The notes: a model not told the origin generated them from the sequence alone. Shown: positions 7,230 through 15,804, counted from the stretch's first letter. The stretch: 55,990 bases of DNA from Thermoproteota archaeon (GCA_030550455.1 JAUQPH010000011.1:1-55990), one strand, 5' to 3'. Translations and numbers: made by a program.

Positions 7230-9050
7230 TTACACCTTCCTAATTGCTCCAAAGGGACACGCAATCAAGCATTGACCGCACTTAGCGCAAAGCTCTTCCC
7301 TTACTCTATGGACTTCTCCCGGCGAGCCTGATATCGCACCAGTAGGGCAGGTCTTAGCGCACTGTATGCAACCCCTGCATAGGGCTGGGTCAATAACGTA
7401 CTTAACTAACTTAGCGCAGACTTTAGCTGGACACCTACGATTGACTACGTGTTCTACGTACTCGTGTTTAAAGTACCTCAGTGTCGATAGTATGGGGTTG
7501 GGTGCCGTTCCTCCGAGTGCGCAGAGGCTTGACTTAGCTATGCTCTCACCGAGCTCTTGAGCGAGCTCTATATCGTCTATCGTTCCAGTACCACTCGTAA
7601 TCTTCTCCAGTATGTTGCTGAGCTGCTTCATGCCAACTCTACAAGGGAGGCACTTCCCGCAAGATTCAGCTAGAGTAAAGCCGGTGAAGAACTTTGCTAC
7701 ATCAACCATGCAGTTACCGTCGTCAATGACTACTAAACCTCCAGACCCCATTATGGCACCGTAGCTCTGCAGGCTCTCGTAGTCCATCTCTAGGTCCATG
7801 AGCTCGGCTGGAATGCACCCCCCACTAGGACCTCCTATCTGTACAGCCTTGACTTTCCTACCCTCCGGAGGTCCTCCCGCTATATCGAAGACTAAGGTCT
7901 TTATCTTAGTCCCCACAGGCACTTCGTAAACTCCAGTCCTCTTGACGGCCCCAGTAACACAGAACATCTTAGTTCCTTTCGACTTTTCCGTTCCGTACTT
8001 AGTGAACTCGGCTACACCACTCTGGAATATCGTAGCGACGTGAGCAAGAGTCTCCACGTTGTTTATGACAGTTGGTTTTCCCCACAGTCCACTAGTCGCA
8101 GGATAGGGAGGCCTCTGCCTCGGTCTAGAGCGGCCCTCTATAGCTGCTATTAGTGCTGTTTCTTCTCCACACACGAACGCACCCGCACTCCTATAGACTT
8201 CTACGTCGAAGTCGAACCCGGAGTCCAGGATGTTCTTCCCCAGGAACCCCGCTCTTCTTGCGTCATTGACTGCTTTCTCTAGTCTGTCAGCCATGAGGGG
8301 TTTCTCGGCTCTAACGAAAATAAACCCTTTAGTCGCCCCTATAGCGTAGCCGGCGATTATGAGCCCCTCTAGAACTCTATGGGGATCTGATTCAGCGAGG
8401 AGTCTGTTCATGAAGGCACCAGGGTCTCCTTCGTCACCGTTGCATATTACGTACTTAACGTCGCTCTTTTGTTCGTACGCTACTTTCCACTTAAACCAGG
8501 TCGGGAAGCCAGCTCCTCCTCTTCCTCTAAGACCGGAAGCCTTAACTTCCTCTATTACTTTCTCTCTACTCATACTCAAGGCTCTCTTAAGTCCCGAGTA
8601 CCCACCGGTCTCTACATAGTCTTCGATGGACTCAGGGTTTATTAAGCCGCAGTTTCTGGAAACGTACCTCGTCTGAAGTCTCCAGTAGTCTAGTTCGTCT
8701 AGCGACGGCGGGTCTCTAGAGTCTGTTTTGAATCTTACCGCAGTAGCTCCAGAGAGGTCTCCCTCTAAATACCTCTTCAAGATCTGTGGGACTTGGTCGG
8801 GCTTTACGTTTCCGTATAGTGCCGGAGGCTGTCCTTCTTTAGCTATCTCGATCCAGGGATCCATAAAGCAGAGTCCGGTACACCCTACTGTATACACTTC
8901 GGCGTCTAGCTTTAGTTCTTCGACAGCTCTACGAACTCTTCTATATACTTCTTCAGCACCTGCAGCAAGAGTACAGCTAGCTATTGGCACCCGTATTCTA
9001 AAGCCTTTACTACCGTACAGTATCTTTCTCAGAGTAGCCTGCGGCAGCAA
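7230..9050 (-). CDS. NuoF/HydB-like NAD(P)H- and FMN-binding hydrogenase subunit
   Basis: 606 residues. The order is a thioredoxin-like 2Fe-2S domain (C26, C57, C61 visible; a fourth usual Cys is not obvious), the FMN/NADH core with GRGGAGFPTWFKWK (176-189), the ESCGKCLPCRVG cluster site (C464, C467, C470 with C510), and a C-terminal ferredoxin domain (C558/561/564/568 and C588/591/594/598). This layout is that of the diaphorase subunit of multimeric and electron-bifurcating hydrogenases. It should oxidise or reduce NAD(P)(H). The start overlaps the end of the NuoE-like gene by 41 bases; no better internal start is seen before the first Cys. Confidence 0.93.
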   Translation of the reverse strand: MLPQATLRKILYGSKGFRIRVPIASCTLAAGAEEVYRRVRRAVEELKLDAEVYTVGCTGLCFMDPWIEIAKEGQPPALYGNVKPDQVPQILKRYLEGDLSGATAVRFKTDSRDPPSLDELDYWRLQTRYVSRNCGLINPESIEDYVETGGYSGLKRALSMSREKVIEEVKASGLRGRGGAGFPTWFKWKVAYEQKSDVKYVICNGDEGDPGAFMNRLLAESDPHRVLEGLIIAGYAIGATKGFIFVRAEKPLMADRLEKAVNDARRAGFLGKNILDSGFDFDVEVYRSAGAFVCGEETALIAAIEGRSRPRQRPPYPATSGLWGKPTVINNVETLAHVATIFQSGVAEFTKYGTEKSKGTKMFCVTGAVKRTGVYEVPVGTKIKTLVFDIAGGPPEGRKVKAVQIGGPSGGCIPAELMDLEMDYESLQSYGAIMGSGGLVVIDDGNCMVDVAKFFTGFTLAESCGKCLPCRVGMKQLSNILEKITSGTGTIDDIELAQELGESIAKSSLCALGGTAPNPILSTLRYFKHEYVEHVVNRRCPAKVCAKLVKYVIDPALCRGCIQCAKTCPTGAISGSPGEVHRVREELCAKCGQCLIACPFGAIRKV

Positions 9051-9558
9051 TACTGCCGAACCCCGCGGTACTAGCCGCTCTAGACTTGTAGCTTAAGATA
9101 AGCCTTCTACTCTCAATCGGTGTGAGCTTACCGTGAACGTATCTCTCGGAGCCATCTGAAGAGACAACCATGACGACCGGGGCTAGACTACAGCAACCGA
9201 AGCACCTCGCCTTTTCGATAGTGAGAGAGCCGTCTTCCGTCGTAGTTTTTCCATCATTAAGTCCGACTGCTCTCCTCATCGCTTCGTAAACCTCTGAAGA
9301 ACCCCTCAAGTAGCACGCTGTACCAAAGCATACGTATGCTACGTACTTACCCACCGGTTCGAGCCTGAACTGGTGGTAGAAAGTAGCTACGTTGAGGACT
9401 TCAGCGAGAGACACTCCTAAGCGTCTAGATACTTCTTCGAGGCTTTCTCTAGGTAAGTACCTAAACGTTCTTTGAACTTCTTGAAGAATATTGATCAGCT
9501 TACTTCTATCCGTACCGATCCTCGAAACTACGCTCTCAACGAATCCTCTAGGATCCAC
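9010..9558 (-). CDS. NuoE-like (24 kDa) 2Fe-2S subunit
   Basis: 182 residues, first gene of the hybrid hydrogenase operon. It has a helical N-terminus followed by a thioredoxin-like domain with the four cluster ligands C77, C82, C119 and C123 (CFGTAC and CFGCC). It serves as NuoE/HydC partner of the NuoF-like protein. The start is a GTG at 9558, and a TATA-like stretch lies upstream between 9590 and 9620. An extended C-terminus, compared with usual NuoE, overlaps the next gene. Confidence 0.92.
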   Translation of the reverse strand: MDPRGFVESVVSRIGTDRSKLINILQEVQRTFRYLPRESLEEVSRRLGVSLAEVLNVATFYHQFRLEPVGKYVAYVCFGTACYLRGSSEVYEAMRRAVGLNDGKTTTEDGSLTIEKARCFGCCSLAPVVMVVSSDGSERYVHGKLTPIESRRLILSYKSRAASTAGFGSIAAAGYSEKDTVR

Positions 9559-9646
9559 TCGCCCCCTTCAACTAGATCTTCGACCGTTGTTTAAAGCGAG
9601 GGTTAATTTATGGTAATTAAGGAGTAAGTAGTGTAAGTAAGTGTAA

Positions 9647-10537
9647 TTATACCTTGGGGAAGAAGTACTTGCACCTACACGCCTTGTTTCTAACACACCT
9701 TCCTAAGACTACCTCCGATATCCTAGAGGTTAAGTACTTGATGTTTCTACAGATCTCGTTTCGACACTCTGCTTCTCCCAACAAGCCGAGGACCTTGATC
9801 ACGCTGTTGACAGCTGTTTCAACGTCTTGAACTAGGGTAGCACTTATAGCCGCTCTCGACAGCTCTAGGACTCTCGACAGCTCTACGTCTTCGCTTAGCT
9901 TAGGTTGCTCGACTCCTACTAAGATGTCGAAGAGCTCCTTGATGTACTCAATCGATACGGCTAGGTCTAGAGCTTCGTAGGGGTCTATAGAGCCGTCGGC
10001 AACACTCTGCTTTATGGTTCTAAGGAAGTACAGGTACTTTCTGTAGAACTCTCTGTATGTAGCGGGAGTAGAGGGGTCTTTCTCTTCAATGCAGTCTATG
10101 AGCTTGCTAGAGGTAGCTTCGATGGTTTTTAAGAGTGAGAGGAGGTCTGTCTTTACGTCAGAAAAAACTAGTTCGTGGATATTCGAATCCGGGTTAGCCA
10201 TGAGGACGAAGCTCGTCACGTAGTCCTTAAGGCTCTCAGAGAGCTCTAGAGACTGCTCGTAGCTCGACTTTATCTTAACTCTCGTTACTCCCTCTACGTA
10301 GGAGGCAACTAGCTTCCTAATGGCTAGATCTCTGGGTTCGTACTCTATCAAGACGTTGACTTCCTCGCTTTGCTCACTACTCGAAGATGGAACTACAGTT
10401 ATCTTAGAGCCATCGAAGTAGAGGCTAACTCTATCTCCAGGTTTAATACCTAGAGCGTCAGCCCACCTCTTCGGCACTATTATAGATAGAGAACCCTTAC
10501 CAACCACGTTCACTTTCTTGACTAAGCGCTCAGACAT
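9647..10537 (-). CDS. AbrB-type DNA-binding + PhoU-like domain regulator
   Basis: About 296 residues from the ATG at 10537 (an in-frame GTG at 10543 is possible). The first 50 residues form a SpoVT/AbrB swapped-hairpin domain (KVNVVGKGSLSIIVPKRWAD, then GIKPGDRV). The rest is helical and PhoU-like. Archaeal proteins of this layout are annotated as phosphate uptake regulators. The C-terminus is rich in cysteines (C-rich tail CRNEICRNIK, RNKACRCKYF), which is unusual and could bind metal. A TATA-like CTTATAAGTAA lies about 30 bases before the ATG. No phosphate transporter is nearby. Confidence 0.8.
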   Translation of the reverse strand: MSERLVKKVNVVGKGSLSIIVPKRWADALGIKPGDRVSLYFDGSKITVVPSSSSEQSEEVNVLIEYEPRDLAIRKLVASYVEGVTRVKIKSSYEQSLELSESLKDYVTSFVLMANPDSNIHELVFSDVKTDLLSLLKTIEATSSKLIDCIEEKDPSTPATYREFYRKYLYFLRTIKQSVADGSIDPYEALDLAVSIEYIKELFDILVGVEQPKLSEDVELSRVLELSRAAISATLVQDVETAVNSVIKVLGLLGEAECRNEICRNIKYLTSRISEVVLGRCVRNKACRCKYFFPKV

Positions 10538-11131
10538 CTGCACTCCGAGATTACGTGTCTTAATTACTTATAAGTAACACTAGCTACCTCAAAGCTAGCT
10601 AAGCCTTCGAGTACCACACTCATAGCACGCTCCAGCGACCAATCGATAGTTCAACTAGTAGCCTAACCCGTTTAGGAACACGAACTACATAAGCTACTAT
10701 ACCGATGACCTAGCTCAAAACAAGCCTTCACCAACTAGTCAGAGCATACCGAGACATCAACTAACCGAGAAACTACCTAAATAACGCACTGAGTTCGATA
10801 CTCAAACCTAATGAAGCTTCAGCGAACTCATTTAACTAAGAGCAGTGAGAACTGAATTAGTCTGAGTGCACGAGTAGATAGAGTAGGATACCGCGAATTA
10901 AGCCGAGCAATCAGTTAAGCAGTATGCTGACGACCCTATACAGCAATAACTGAAAGAAACGAATACGTTAGAGAAGCAAACAACTTTAGAAAACAGAGCC
11001 TCTAGCTAGATACAGCAACAACAGTACTTCTTCAAGCTGATGCGAGTTAATCAGCTAACAGGTTTGAGGGCATCACTATCTGAGTTCATGGAGTTAGGGA
11101 GAGACCGTGAGCTTGGGTTAACTTTACCAAA

Positions 11132-11158
11132 GTGTAGTTAAGCTCGGGTTAACTACAC
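11132..11158. repeat. 10-bp perfect inverted repeat (hairpin)
   Basis: GTGTAGTTAA at 11132-11141 is exactly complementary to TTAACTACAC at 11149-11158, around a 7-base GCTCGGG loop. A similar GGGTTAACT word occurs just upstream at about 11116-11124, giving a direct repeat with the right arm. Confidence 0.75.
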
Positions 11159-11184
11159 CATCGGACCCTCGGGACTAGGTAACA

Positions 11185-11269
11185 GTCTTGACCACTAAAA
11201 GTGGGGATGGCAACTCCATCAGCTGATTAGACGTCCATTAGCTAATGGAGTTCTGCTTTTAGTGAAGAC
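11185..11269. repeat. Cloverleaf-like nested inverted repeats
   Basis: An outer stem pairs GTCTT (11185-11189) with AAGAC (11265-11269) and CACTAAAAG (11193-11201) with CTTTTAGTG (11256-11264). Together that is 14 pairs with a 3-base bulge. Inside are GATGG/CCATC (11206-11220), the palindrome ATCAGCTGAT (11218-11227) and the perfect 16-base palindrome TCCATTAGCTAATGGA (11234-11249). No tRNA T-arm motif is present. It could be a protein-binding DNA site or an RNA structure. Confidence 0.7.
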
Positions 11270-11755
11270 CTACGCTACTGGTTCCGTCATAGTGGTACGT
11301 AAGGTAGTGGAACTATCTAGTAGGTACTATGGTTTATCAGTAGGTTGCTCAGCTAGTAGCCTAATGAAGCTCGAGAGCTGTGAGCGTATTGAGTAGTCTG
11401 TGCTGTACTTAATGCTCTAGTTCACGGTTTAAGTAAGTCGTGAGTGTACCGCGAGTTTAGAGTGCTGCCTTTAGCAACAGCTACTCTCTACACTAACCAC
11501 ATCTTTCCACACTCCCTTACTGTGCTCGCACGCATCGCGTTAAATCGGGAGTCTTAGGTTATGCGAGGTCTACGCATTTAGACGACCTCTCTGTGCTTAG
11601 CTAGCTTACGCTATACCGACTAAGTCTGCTTGTGTCATGAGAAGAGCGAGAGGTAGTGATGAAACTAAACCCACGACTCTCCTAGTTAGTCTACAGCTAC
11701 TTTACTGCTCTCAATAGACCCTAAGTGCTCTCATGAGACTCATTGAGCGACCTCT

Positions 11756-12253
11756 CTAAGGGTAGATTACTGGTCCAAGGCAGAGTAAGAACCCGAAGAC
11801 TTCGAGAGATAGAGTGTTTAAGCAGTCTCTCCTTGCGTACTTACTAAGCTCAACTCTAACTCTATCGAGTACTTCCCTACCTATGGTCCCGACTCTAGGG
11901 ACTCTAATCCTATGGAAGCAAACCCGGTTGGTGAGCGCGTTGATTACGTAGTCCACTAAGTGCTCTCGCGGAACGCTGTAGCAATTAATGCAAGACGATA
12001 GGTAGGTTACGTATTCAACCGCAGAGAAGTAGTGTCTAGCGAGAAGGCTCTTAAGGAACTCGGGCGGCTGAGAGCTCTTAATGATCGCAACTCCCTTGAT
12101 ATCTGGGAGGAGGACTTCCACAGAGCTATCGTAGGGATATATTGTGTCACCAAGCTCTAGAGCAGCTCTCTCCTCTTTAGAGTAGCGGCTAGTAGCTACG
12201 TACGTATACCTCGGTGTAGAGTGAGGAGAATACACAGTAAGCTCTGAATACAT
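11756..12253 (-). CDS. Hypothetical protein, possibly THUMP-like RNA-binding
   Basis: 165 residues. The layout (an early ELGD, a strand-rich DIKGVAIIKSS, then a helix with FLKSLLARH) is reminiscent of THUMP-domain RNA-binding proteins of archaea, but this is only pattern memory. Six cysteines are scattered, including CINCYS. The gene follows the 82-residue gene by 8 bases on the same strand, so they probably form an operon. No catalytic motif is recognised. Confidence 0.7.
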   Translation of the reverse strand: MYSELTVYSPHSTPRYTYVATSRYSKEERAALELGDTIYPYDSSVEVLLPDIKGVAIIKSSQPPEFLKSLLARHYFSAVEYVTYLSSCINCYSVPREHLVDYVINALTNRVCFHRIRVPRVGTIGREVLDRVRVELSKYARRDCLNTLSLEVFGFLLCLGPVIYP

Positions 12254-12261
12254 GAGGAAAC

Positions 12262-12510
12262 CTAGCTACTAGAACAGAGCTTCTTTAAGACTACCTTCTC
12301 GTAGTAAGATGGTTGCACCCACATTACCCACGCTGGAACCTTCTTAACGAACTCGTAGGCCTCTCCCCAGTCTTCAACACCTATATCAGCAGCAAGCTTC
12401 TCTAAGCTATACTCTGAGTGTACGTACCTATTCAGTAGAGCCACTACGTCCTTAGTTAAAGAGATTTCCTTACCACTACTGAGCCTTACCACGGGAACGC
12501 AGTCCTCCAT
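12262..12510 (-). CDS. Small hypothetical protein (82 aa)
   Basis: I choose the ATG at 12510 over an in-frame ATG at 12534. A strong ribosome binding site (GAGGAGGGA) sits 3-4 bases before the 12510 ATG, and a TATA-like GTATTTAAGTG at about 12540-12550 would place the transcript start downstream of 12534. The product begins MEDCVPVVRLSSG and contains a possible helix-turn-helix around EYSLEKLAADIGVEDWGEAY. The family is not recognised. It may be a small regulator encoded with the gene that follows. Confidence 0.72.
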   Translation of the reverse strand: MEDCVPVVRLSSGKEISLTKDVVALLNRYVHSEYSLEKLAADIGVEDWGEAYEFVKKVPAWVMWVQPSYYEKVVLKKLCSSS

Positions 12511-12612
12511 AGTCCCTCCTCTAGTTTGAAGCACTCACTCACTTAAATACTTTTCATTGCTTTATGCGATGAGGCCTCTGCGGTTACAGGCGTGAAACCC
12601 CTGGAGTCTAAC

Positions 12613-12631
12613 GCTTATAATGTTATAAAAG
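12613..12631 (+). promoter_or_regulatory. TATA-like promoter of the 2-hydroxyacid dehydrogenase gene
   Basis: CTTATAA and TTATAAAAG lie 20-40 bases before the chosen TTG start at 12652. A GGTGG ribosome binding site follows at 12642-12646. This supports the downstream start rather than the earlier in-frame GTG at 12592, which would lie upstream of the promoter. Confidence 0.6.
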
Positions 12632-12651
12632 TAAAAGTAGTGGTGGAAATT

Positions 12652-13665
12652 TTGAAGCCAAAGGTCTTCGTAACTAGGGAGTTATTTGACGACATAATAG
12701 CTAAGATGTCAGAGCTTTACGAAGTAGAGGTATGGGACAAGTACTATCACCCACCATACGACGTACTCTTGAGTAAAGCTAGAGAAGTAGATGCTCTAGT
12801 AACGCTTTTAACAGATAAAGTAGACTGCAATCTTCTTCAGAGCGCACCAAAACTGAGGATAGTCGCTCAATACGCTGTGGGATTCGATAACGTTGACCTT
12901 GAGTGTGCGACAAAGCTAGGAATATACGTAACTAACACGCCAGACGTCATAAGCGACACTGTCGCAGAACTTACGTGGGCTCTTATACTAGCAGTAGCTA
13001 AAAGAATCCTAGAGTCTGACTCATTCGTTAGGCAAGGAGAGTGGCATAGAACCGGCACTCCGTGGCACCCTAAGATGATGCTGGGTACCGAGCTGAAGGG
13101 TAAGGTGTTAGGAATAGTAGGTCTCGGTAGGATAGGAACGCGAGTCGCTAAGATAGGCTCTTTAGGTTTTGGAATGAAGGTGATATACTACGATATCGTT
13201 AGGTACAAAGAGAAAGAAGGAATCCTGGGGGTCGAGTACAAGAGTAGCCTAGAAGACCTTCTTAAAGAATCTGATATAGTGAGTCTACACGTACCCTTAA
13301 CTAAAGACACTTACCACATGATAAACGAGGAGAGACTAAAGCTTATGAAGAAAACCGCTATCTTAGTCAATACTGCTAGAGGTGCTGTAGTGGATACTCA
13401 GGCACTAGTTAAAGCACTTAAAGAAGGCTGGATAGCTGGAGCCGGAATCGACGTTTTCGAAGGAGAACCGATCCCAGGAGACCACCCATTAACGCAGTTC
13501 AAAAACGTAGTACTAGTTCCTCACATAGGTAGTGCCACACTCGAAGGAAGGTATAGGATGGCTCAAGTAGTCCTCGAAAACCTAATCGCGTTTTACGAAG
13601 GAAGAAAGCCGCCTACGCTAGTAAACGAAAGCGTGCTGAATGTTCGCCCCCCGGGTTTTAAGTAA
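12652..13665 (+). CDS. gyaR: D-2-hydroxyacid dehydrogenase (glyoxylate/hydroxypyruvate reductase type)
   Basis: 338 residues from the TTG at 12652, preceded at 5 bases by GGTGG. The length agrees with archaeal glyoxylate reductases. The NAD(P) fold shows VLGIVGLGRIGTRVAK. Catalytic residues of the family are visible: Arg in NTARGAVVD, Glu in GIDVFEGEP and His in VPHIGSAT. It reduces glyoxylate or hydroxypyruvate, or related 2-keto acids; substrate choice is not visible. The gene stands alone between its own promoter and the tRNA-Glu region. Confidence 0.9.
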   Translation: MKPKVFVTRELFDDIIAKMSELYEVEVWDKYYHPPYDVLLSKAREVDALVTLLTDKVDCNLLQSAPKLRIVAQYAVGFDNVDLECATKLGIYVTNTPDVISDTVAELTWALILAVAKRILESDSFVRQGEWHRTGTPWHPKMMLGTELKGKVLGIVGLGRIGTRVAKIGSLGFGMKVIYYDIVRYKEKEGILGVEYKSSLEDLLKESDIVSLHVPLTKDTYHMINEERLKLMKKTAILVNTARGAVVDTQALVKALKEGWIAGAGIDVFEGEPIPGDHPLTQFKNVVLVPHIGSATLEGRYRMAQVVLENLIAFYEGRKPPTLVNESVLNVRPPGFK

Positions 13666-13705
13666 TAGAGGTTTTCTTATCTAGACCAATCCCGTACTAC
13701 AGAGC

Positions 13706-13721
13706 AACCTAACGCATCAAA
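13706..13721 (-). repeat. 16-mer shared with the 5' flank of two dispersed RNA-like elements
   Basis: On the minus strand TTTGATGCGTTAGGTT is identical to the sequence at the 5' side of the elements at 30285-30503 (plus) and 45793-46035 (minus). A 16-base match is very unlikely by chance in 56 kb. The rest of the element is not recognisable here, so this may be a remnant or a separately conserved motif. The surrounding gap 13666-13977 shows nothing else except the tRNA promoter. Confidence 0.6.
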
Positions 13722-13940
13722 TTAAATAAAACTCAAGTAGTTCTTAGGGTCTTTGGTTTACCTAATCGAGTCTAAATACTAAGCTCAATACAACCCGTAT
13801 TCACTAAAGACTACGGCAGCCGCTTACCTTAACGTGAGTACTCTGTAGGTCTTACCGTATGTTGCTCACCTAGCTTAGAGCAGCCTAGAGCGAAGCAATG
13901 CCGAAAAGACCTCAGTAGCTCAGAGCTCACGTACTTCAAA

Positions 13941-13951
13941 AGCTTTTAAGT
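13941..13951 (+). promoter_or_regulatory. TATA box of tRNA-Glu
   Basis: AGCTTTTAAGT lies about 30 bases before the tRNA 5' end, the expected spacing for archaeal transcription. Confidence 0.55.
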
Positions 13952-13977
13952 ACTCCTAATCCTTATTTAATAACGGT

Positions 13978-14066
13978 GCCGCGGTAGTATAGCCCGGTCA
14001 AGTATGCGGGCCTCTCGTGCTCGCCGGGGTAAGCCCGTGACCCGGGTTCAAATCCCGGCCGCGGCA
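13978..14066 (+). tRNA. tRNA-Glu (CTC) with 14-nt intron
   Basis: The acceptor GCCGCGG (13978-13984) pairs with CCGCGGC (14059-14065), the discriminator is A and CCA is encoded at 14067-14069. The T arm is CCGGG-TTCAAAT-CCCGG. The anticodon stem CGGGC/GCCCG is separated by 21 bases: CTCTCG, a 14-base insert, then A. This fits a canonical intron between 37 and 38 and anticodon CTC. Only the intron-removed form gives a 7-base loop. The stop codon of the converging AMMECR1 gene lies directly after the CCA. Confidence 0.9.
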
Positions 14067-14069
14067 CCA

Positions 14070-14765
14070 CTAAGGTTGGACGGCGTGACACTTCTCTCTG
14101 TATTCTCTCACTAAATCTAGCTCCACAATGGAGCCTCTAGGAGAGGTCTCTTTGAAGACTCTCGCCTTAAACGTCTTTACCTTTACTTTACTGCTCAACC
14201 AACAGTCCGGGGTCATTCCAGCTTTAACGCAGGTTTCAGATAAAAACGTTTCCCGATCCCAGCAGTACTCGATGGGTACTTCCGGGAGAAGGACGCCCTT
14301 ATATATTCTATACTCTACTACAAGTCCGTCTCGTCCTATGACTACTTCGAGGACCCTTTCCCTTCCCGTTGATTCCATGACTTTAGGTAGAGATAGGACA
14401 CTGACCTCAAAAACTAGCTGATCCAGTTCTTCTGCGGACACAGGTTCAAACCTCGGGTCCTCTAGCGCAGCTGCCAGGGCAGTAGTTATCACGTTTTTTA
14501 TTAGAGGCTCTATCGGTGAGAGGTACCCGATGCATCCTCGTAGTTTGTACTCACCTTCAGATATCTTTCTAATTGTAGTAAAACTCATGCCTTTAGCCTG
14601 TAGTACCCCACCAACGTCGGGTGGTTCGATGACTCTACCCGAGAGGAGGTACTCTTCAACAGCTCGCCTAGCTGTTTTCACGAGAAGCACTCCATCGTCA
14701 AGACTGAGTAAGGAAGGATCTGCGTAAGCTACCATACGCCCACAAAACAACTGTACCTCGTACAC
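14070..14765 (-). CDS. AMMECR1 domain protein
   Basis: 231 residues. Typical AMMECR1 features are LRGCIGYLSPIEPL near residue 72, ALEDPRFEPVS and VIGRDGLVVEYR, then the GVLLPEVPIEYCWDRETFL block. The cysteine/histidine-lined cleft suggests an enzyme, and the family is often linked to radical SAM and MEMO partners in archaea, neither of which is adjacent here. It converges on tRNA-Glu with no spare bases. The exact function of the family is not established. Confidence 0.9.
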   Translation of the reverse strand: MYEVQLFCGRMVAYADPSLLSLDDGVLLVKTARRAVEEYLLSGRVIEPPDVGGVLQAKGMSFTTIRKISEGEYKLRGCIGYLSPIEPLIKNVITTALAAALEDPRFEPVSAEELDQLVFEVSVLSLPKVMESTGRERVLEVVIGRDGLVVEYRIYKGVLLPEVPIEYCWDRETFLSETCVKAGMTPDCWLSSKVKVKTFKARVFKETSPRGSIVELDLVREYREKCHAVQP

Positions 14766-15066
14766 ATAAATCCTTTATACATTAAGGTCGCAAACACTAC
14801 CCAAAGAAGGTATACACAAAGAGCTATTTCCAACTCTAAGACTCTACACCGTTCTACAGTGTTAGTCGCAACATGAGCACTTACGTCCTTAGAAAACTCG
14901 GTTTAAGCTACTAAGGTTTCACACATCGCTCAACGTAAAAGCTCCTATGTAGATATCGCTGTTTTGAGAAAGCGCTAGCAGATTTCTGTCAAACAAGATA
15001 CAGCTTTATCGATTAAGGGTTACTGCTTATCAACTCTAGCGACACAGGTTTGTTGCGGTGTAGGCT
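14766..15066. other. Intergenic region, nothing recognised
   Basis: About 300 bases between two divergently transcribed genes. It has AT-rich words such as CTTTATCGATTAAG that could be promoter elements, but no repeat, RNA or reading frame that I can support. Confidence 0.4.
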
Positions 15067-15378
15067 TTGAGGACCATCACTTTAGTCGTTCGAGTACCGG
15101 CTACTGAAAGTAGGAATTACATAGCTAAAGTTAGGCAGATTACTAGCAGTCTCGAGGAGCTAGACTTTAGAGTTCACTTGCTAGTAGAAGGTGGTAAGAA
15201 ACCAGAGCTAATAGTTCAAGGAGAGATTATAGACCTCCGAAAAACAGGTGTTCGAGACATAGTTAAGCGTATCTTAAGTTATGCAAGTGCTGAAGTATCG
15301 GACCCGGACATGCTGGAAAAGCTCGGTGGAGCTGGACTGAACGAGTCGGGAGAGCTCATCGGATCCGACATGCTGTAA
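15067..15378 (+). CDS. Hypothetical protein (103 aa)
   Basis: It starts at a TTG after a GGTG-containing leader. The product has an alternating strand/helix pattern (ITLVVRVPA, helix, FRVHLLVEGG, LIVQGEIIDL, helix), resembling a small ferredoxin-like or thioredoxin-like fold without cysteines. No family is recognised. It is isolated, facing the Rpp21 gene. Coding is supported by codon pattern and sensible protein composition only. Confidence 0.55.
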   Translation: MRTITLVVRVPATESRNYIAKVRQITSSLEELDFRVHLLVEGGKKPELIVQGEIIDLRKTGVRDIVKRILSYASAEVSDPDMLEKLGGAGLNESGELIGSDML

Positions 15379-15426
15379 TAATGCGTTAATAAGAGGTAGT
15401 TTAAGCATTGCGAGCGCTACTTACTG

Positions 15427-15804
15427 TTACTCGTTAACACCACCGCTGATGCTGAAAGACTTCCTTCGACTAACTAACGTCCTATTTATCCAACCACACA
15501 TCAAGCATTTCTTGACTATAGTTAAGTGCGATCTGGTCCCCCTAATCCTTACCCTAGCTGTTACTCCGGGAACTAGGGGGATGTGGCATTTCTCACATAC
15601 CCACCTCCTATACATGATAGGCTTTCTTGCCCTAGCTTTAAGCAATATCCTCACACCTCTCATAATGTATTCTCGAGCTCTATCAAACCTATTCTCTTTA
15701 ACGTAGCGGACAGCTAGTGAGTACAGAATCAAGCTTCTCTGTCTAGCAATGTCCTTAATCAAGCTCTTTCTATGAGCCAAAGGCTCTATCCCCTGCGTCA
15801 CCAA
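15427..15804 (-). CDS. rnp4: RNase P protein component 4 (Rpp21/Rpr2 family)
   Basis: 125 residues from the GTG at 15804; a TTG at 15780 after a GGGG tract is an alternative that reduces the overlap with upp. The C-terminal zinc ribbon has CEKCHIPLVPGV and CLMCGWINRT, and the N-terminal helices carry QRSLILYSLAVRYVKENR, as in archaeal Rpp21. It should bind the RNase P RNA and take part in tRNA 5' processing. It overlaps the end of upp by 35 bases at the longer start, indicating one transcript. Confidence 0.88.
   Translation of the reverse strand: MVTQGIEPLAHRKSLIKDIARQRSLILYSLAVRYVKENRFDRAREYIMRGVRILLKARARKPIMYRRWVCEKCHIPLVPGVTARVRIRGTRSHLTIVKKCLMCGWINRTLVSRRKSFSISGGVNE

Larger units (their letters stand above)
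10544..11755. other. 1.2 kb non-coding stretch with strong palindromes
   Basis: No open frame with convincing coding character is seen on either strand between the PhoU-like gene and the 165-residue gene. The stretch is rich in short TAGC/CTAG words and contains several inverted repeats around 11132-11269, annotated separately. The rest holds nothing I can identify. An origin of replication, regulatory RNA or decayed gene are all possible; no Orc1/Cdc6 gene is adjacent. Confidence 0.5.

Noticed and set aside
7230-9050. NuoF start codon error causing the 41-base overlap with nuoE
   Set aside because: No alternative start occurs between the overlap and the first cluster cysteine that would give a sensible N-terminus; the overlap is accepted.
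11185-11269. tRNA-like gene
   Set aside because: No TTCRANNC T-loop, no acceptor with CCA and low GC compared with the true tRNAs of this genome.
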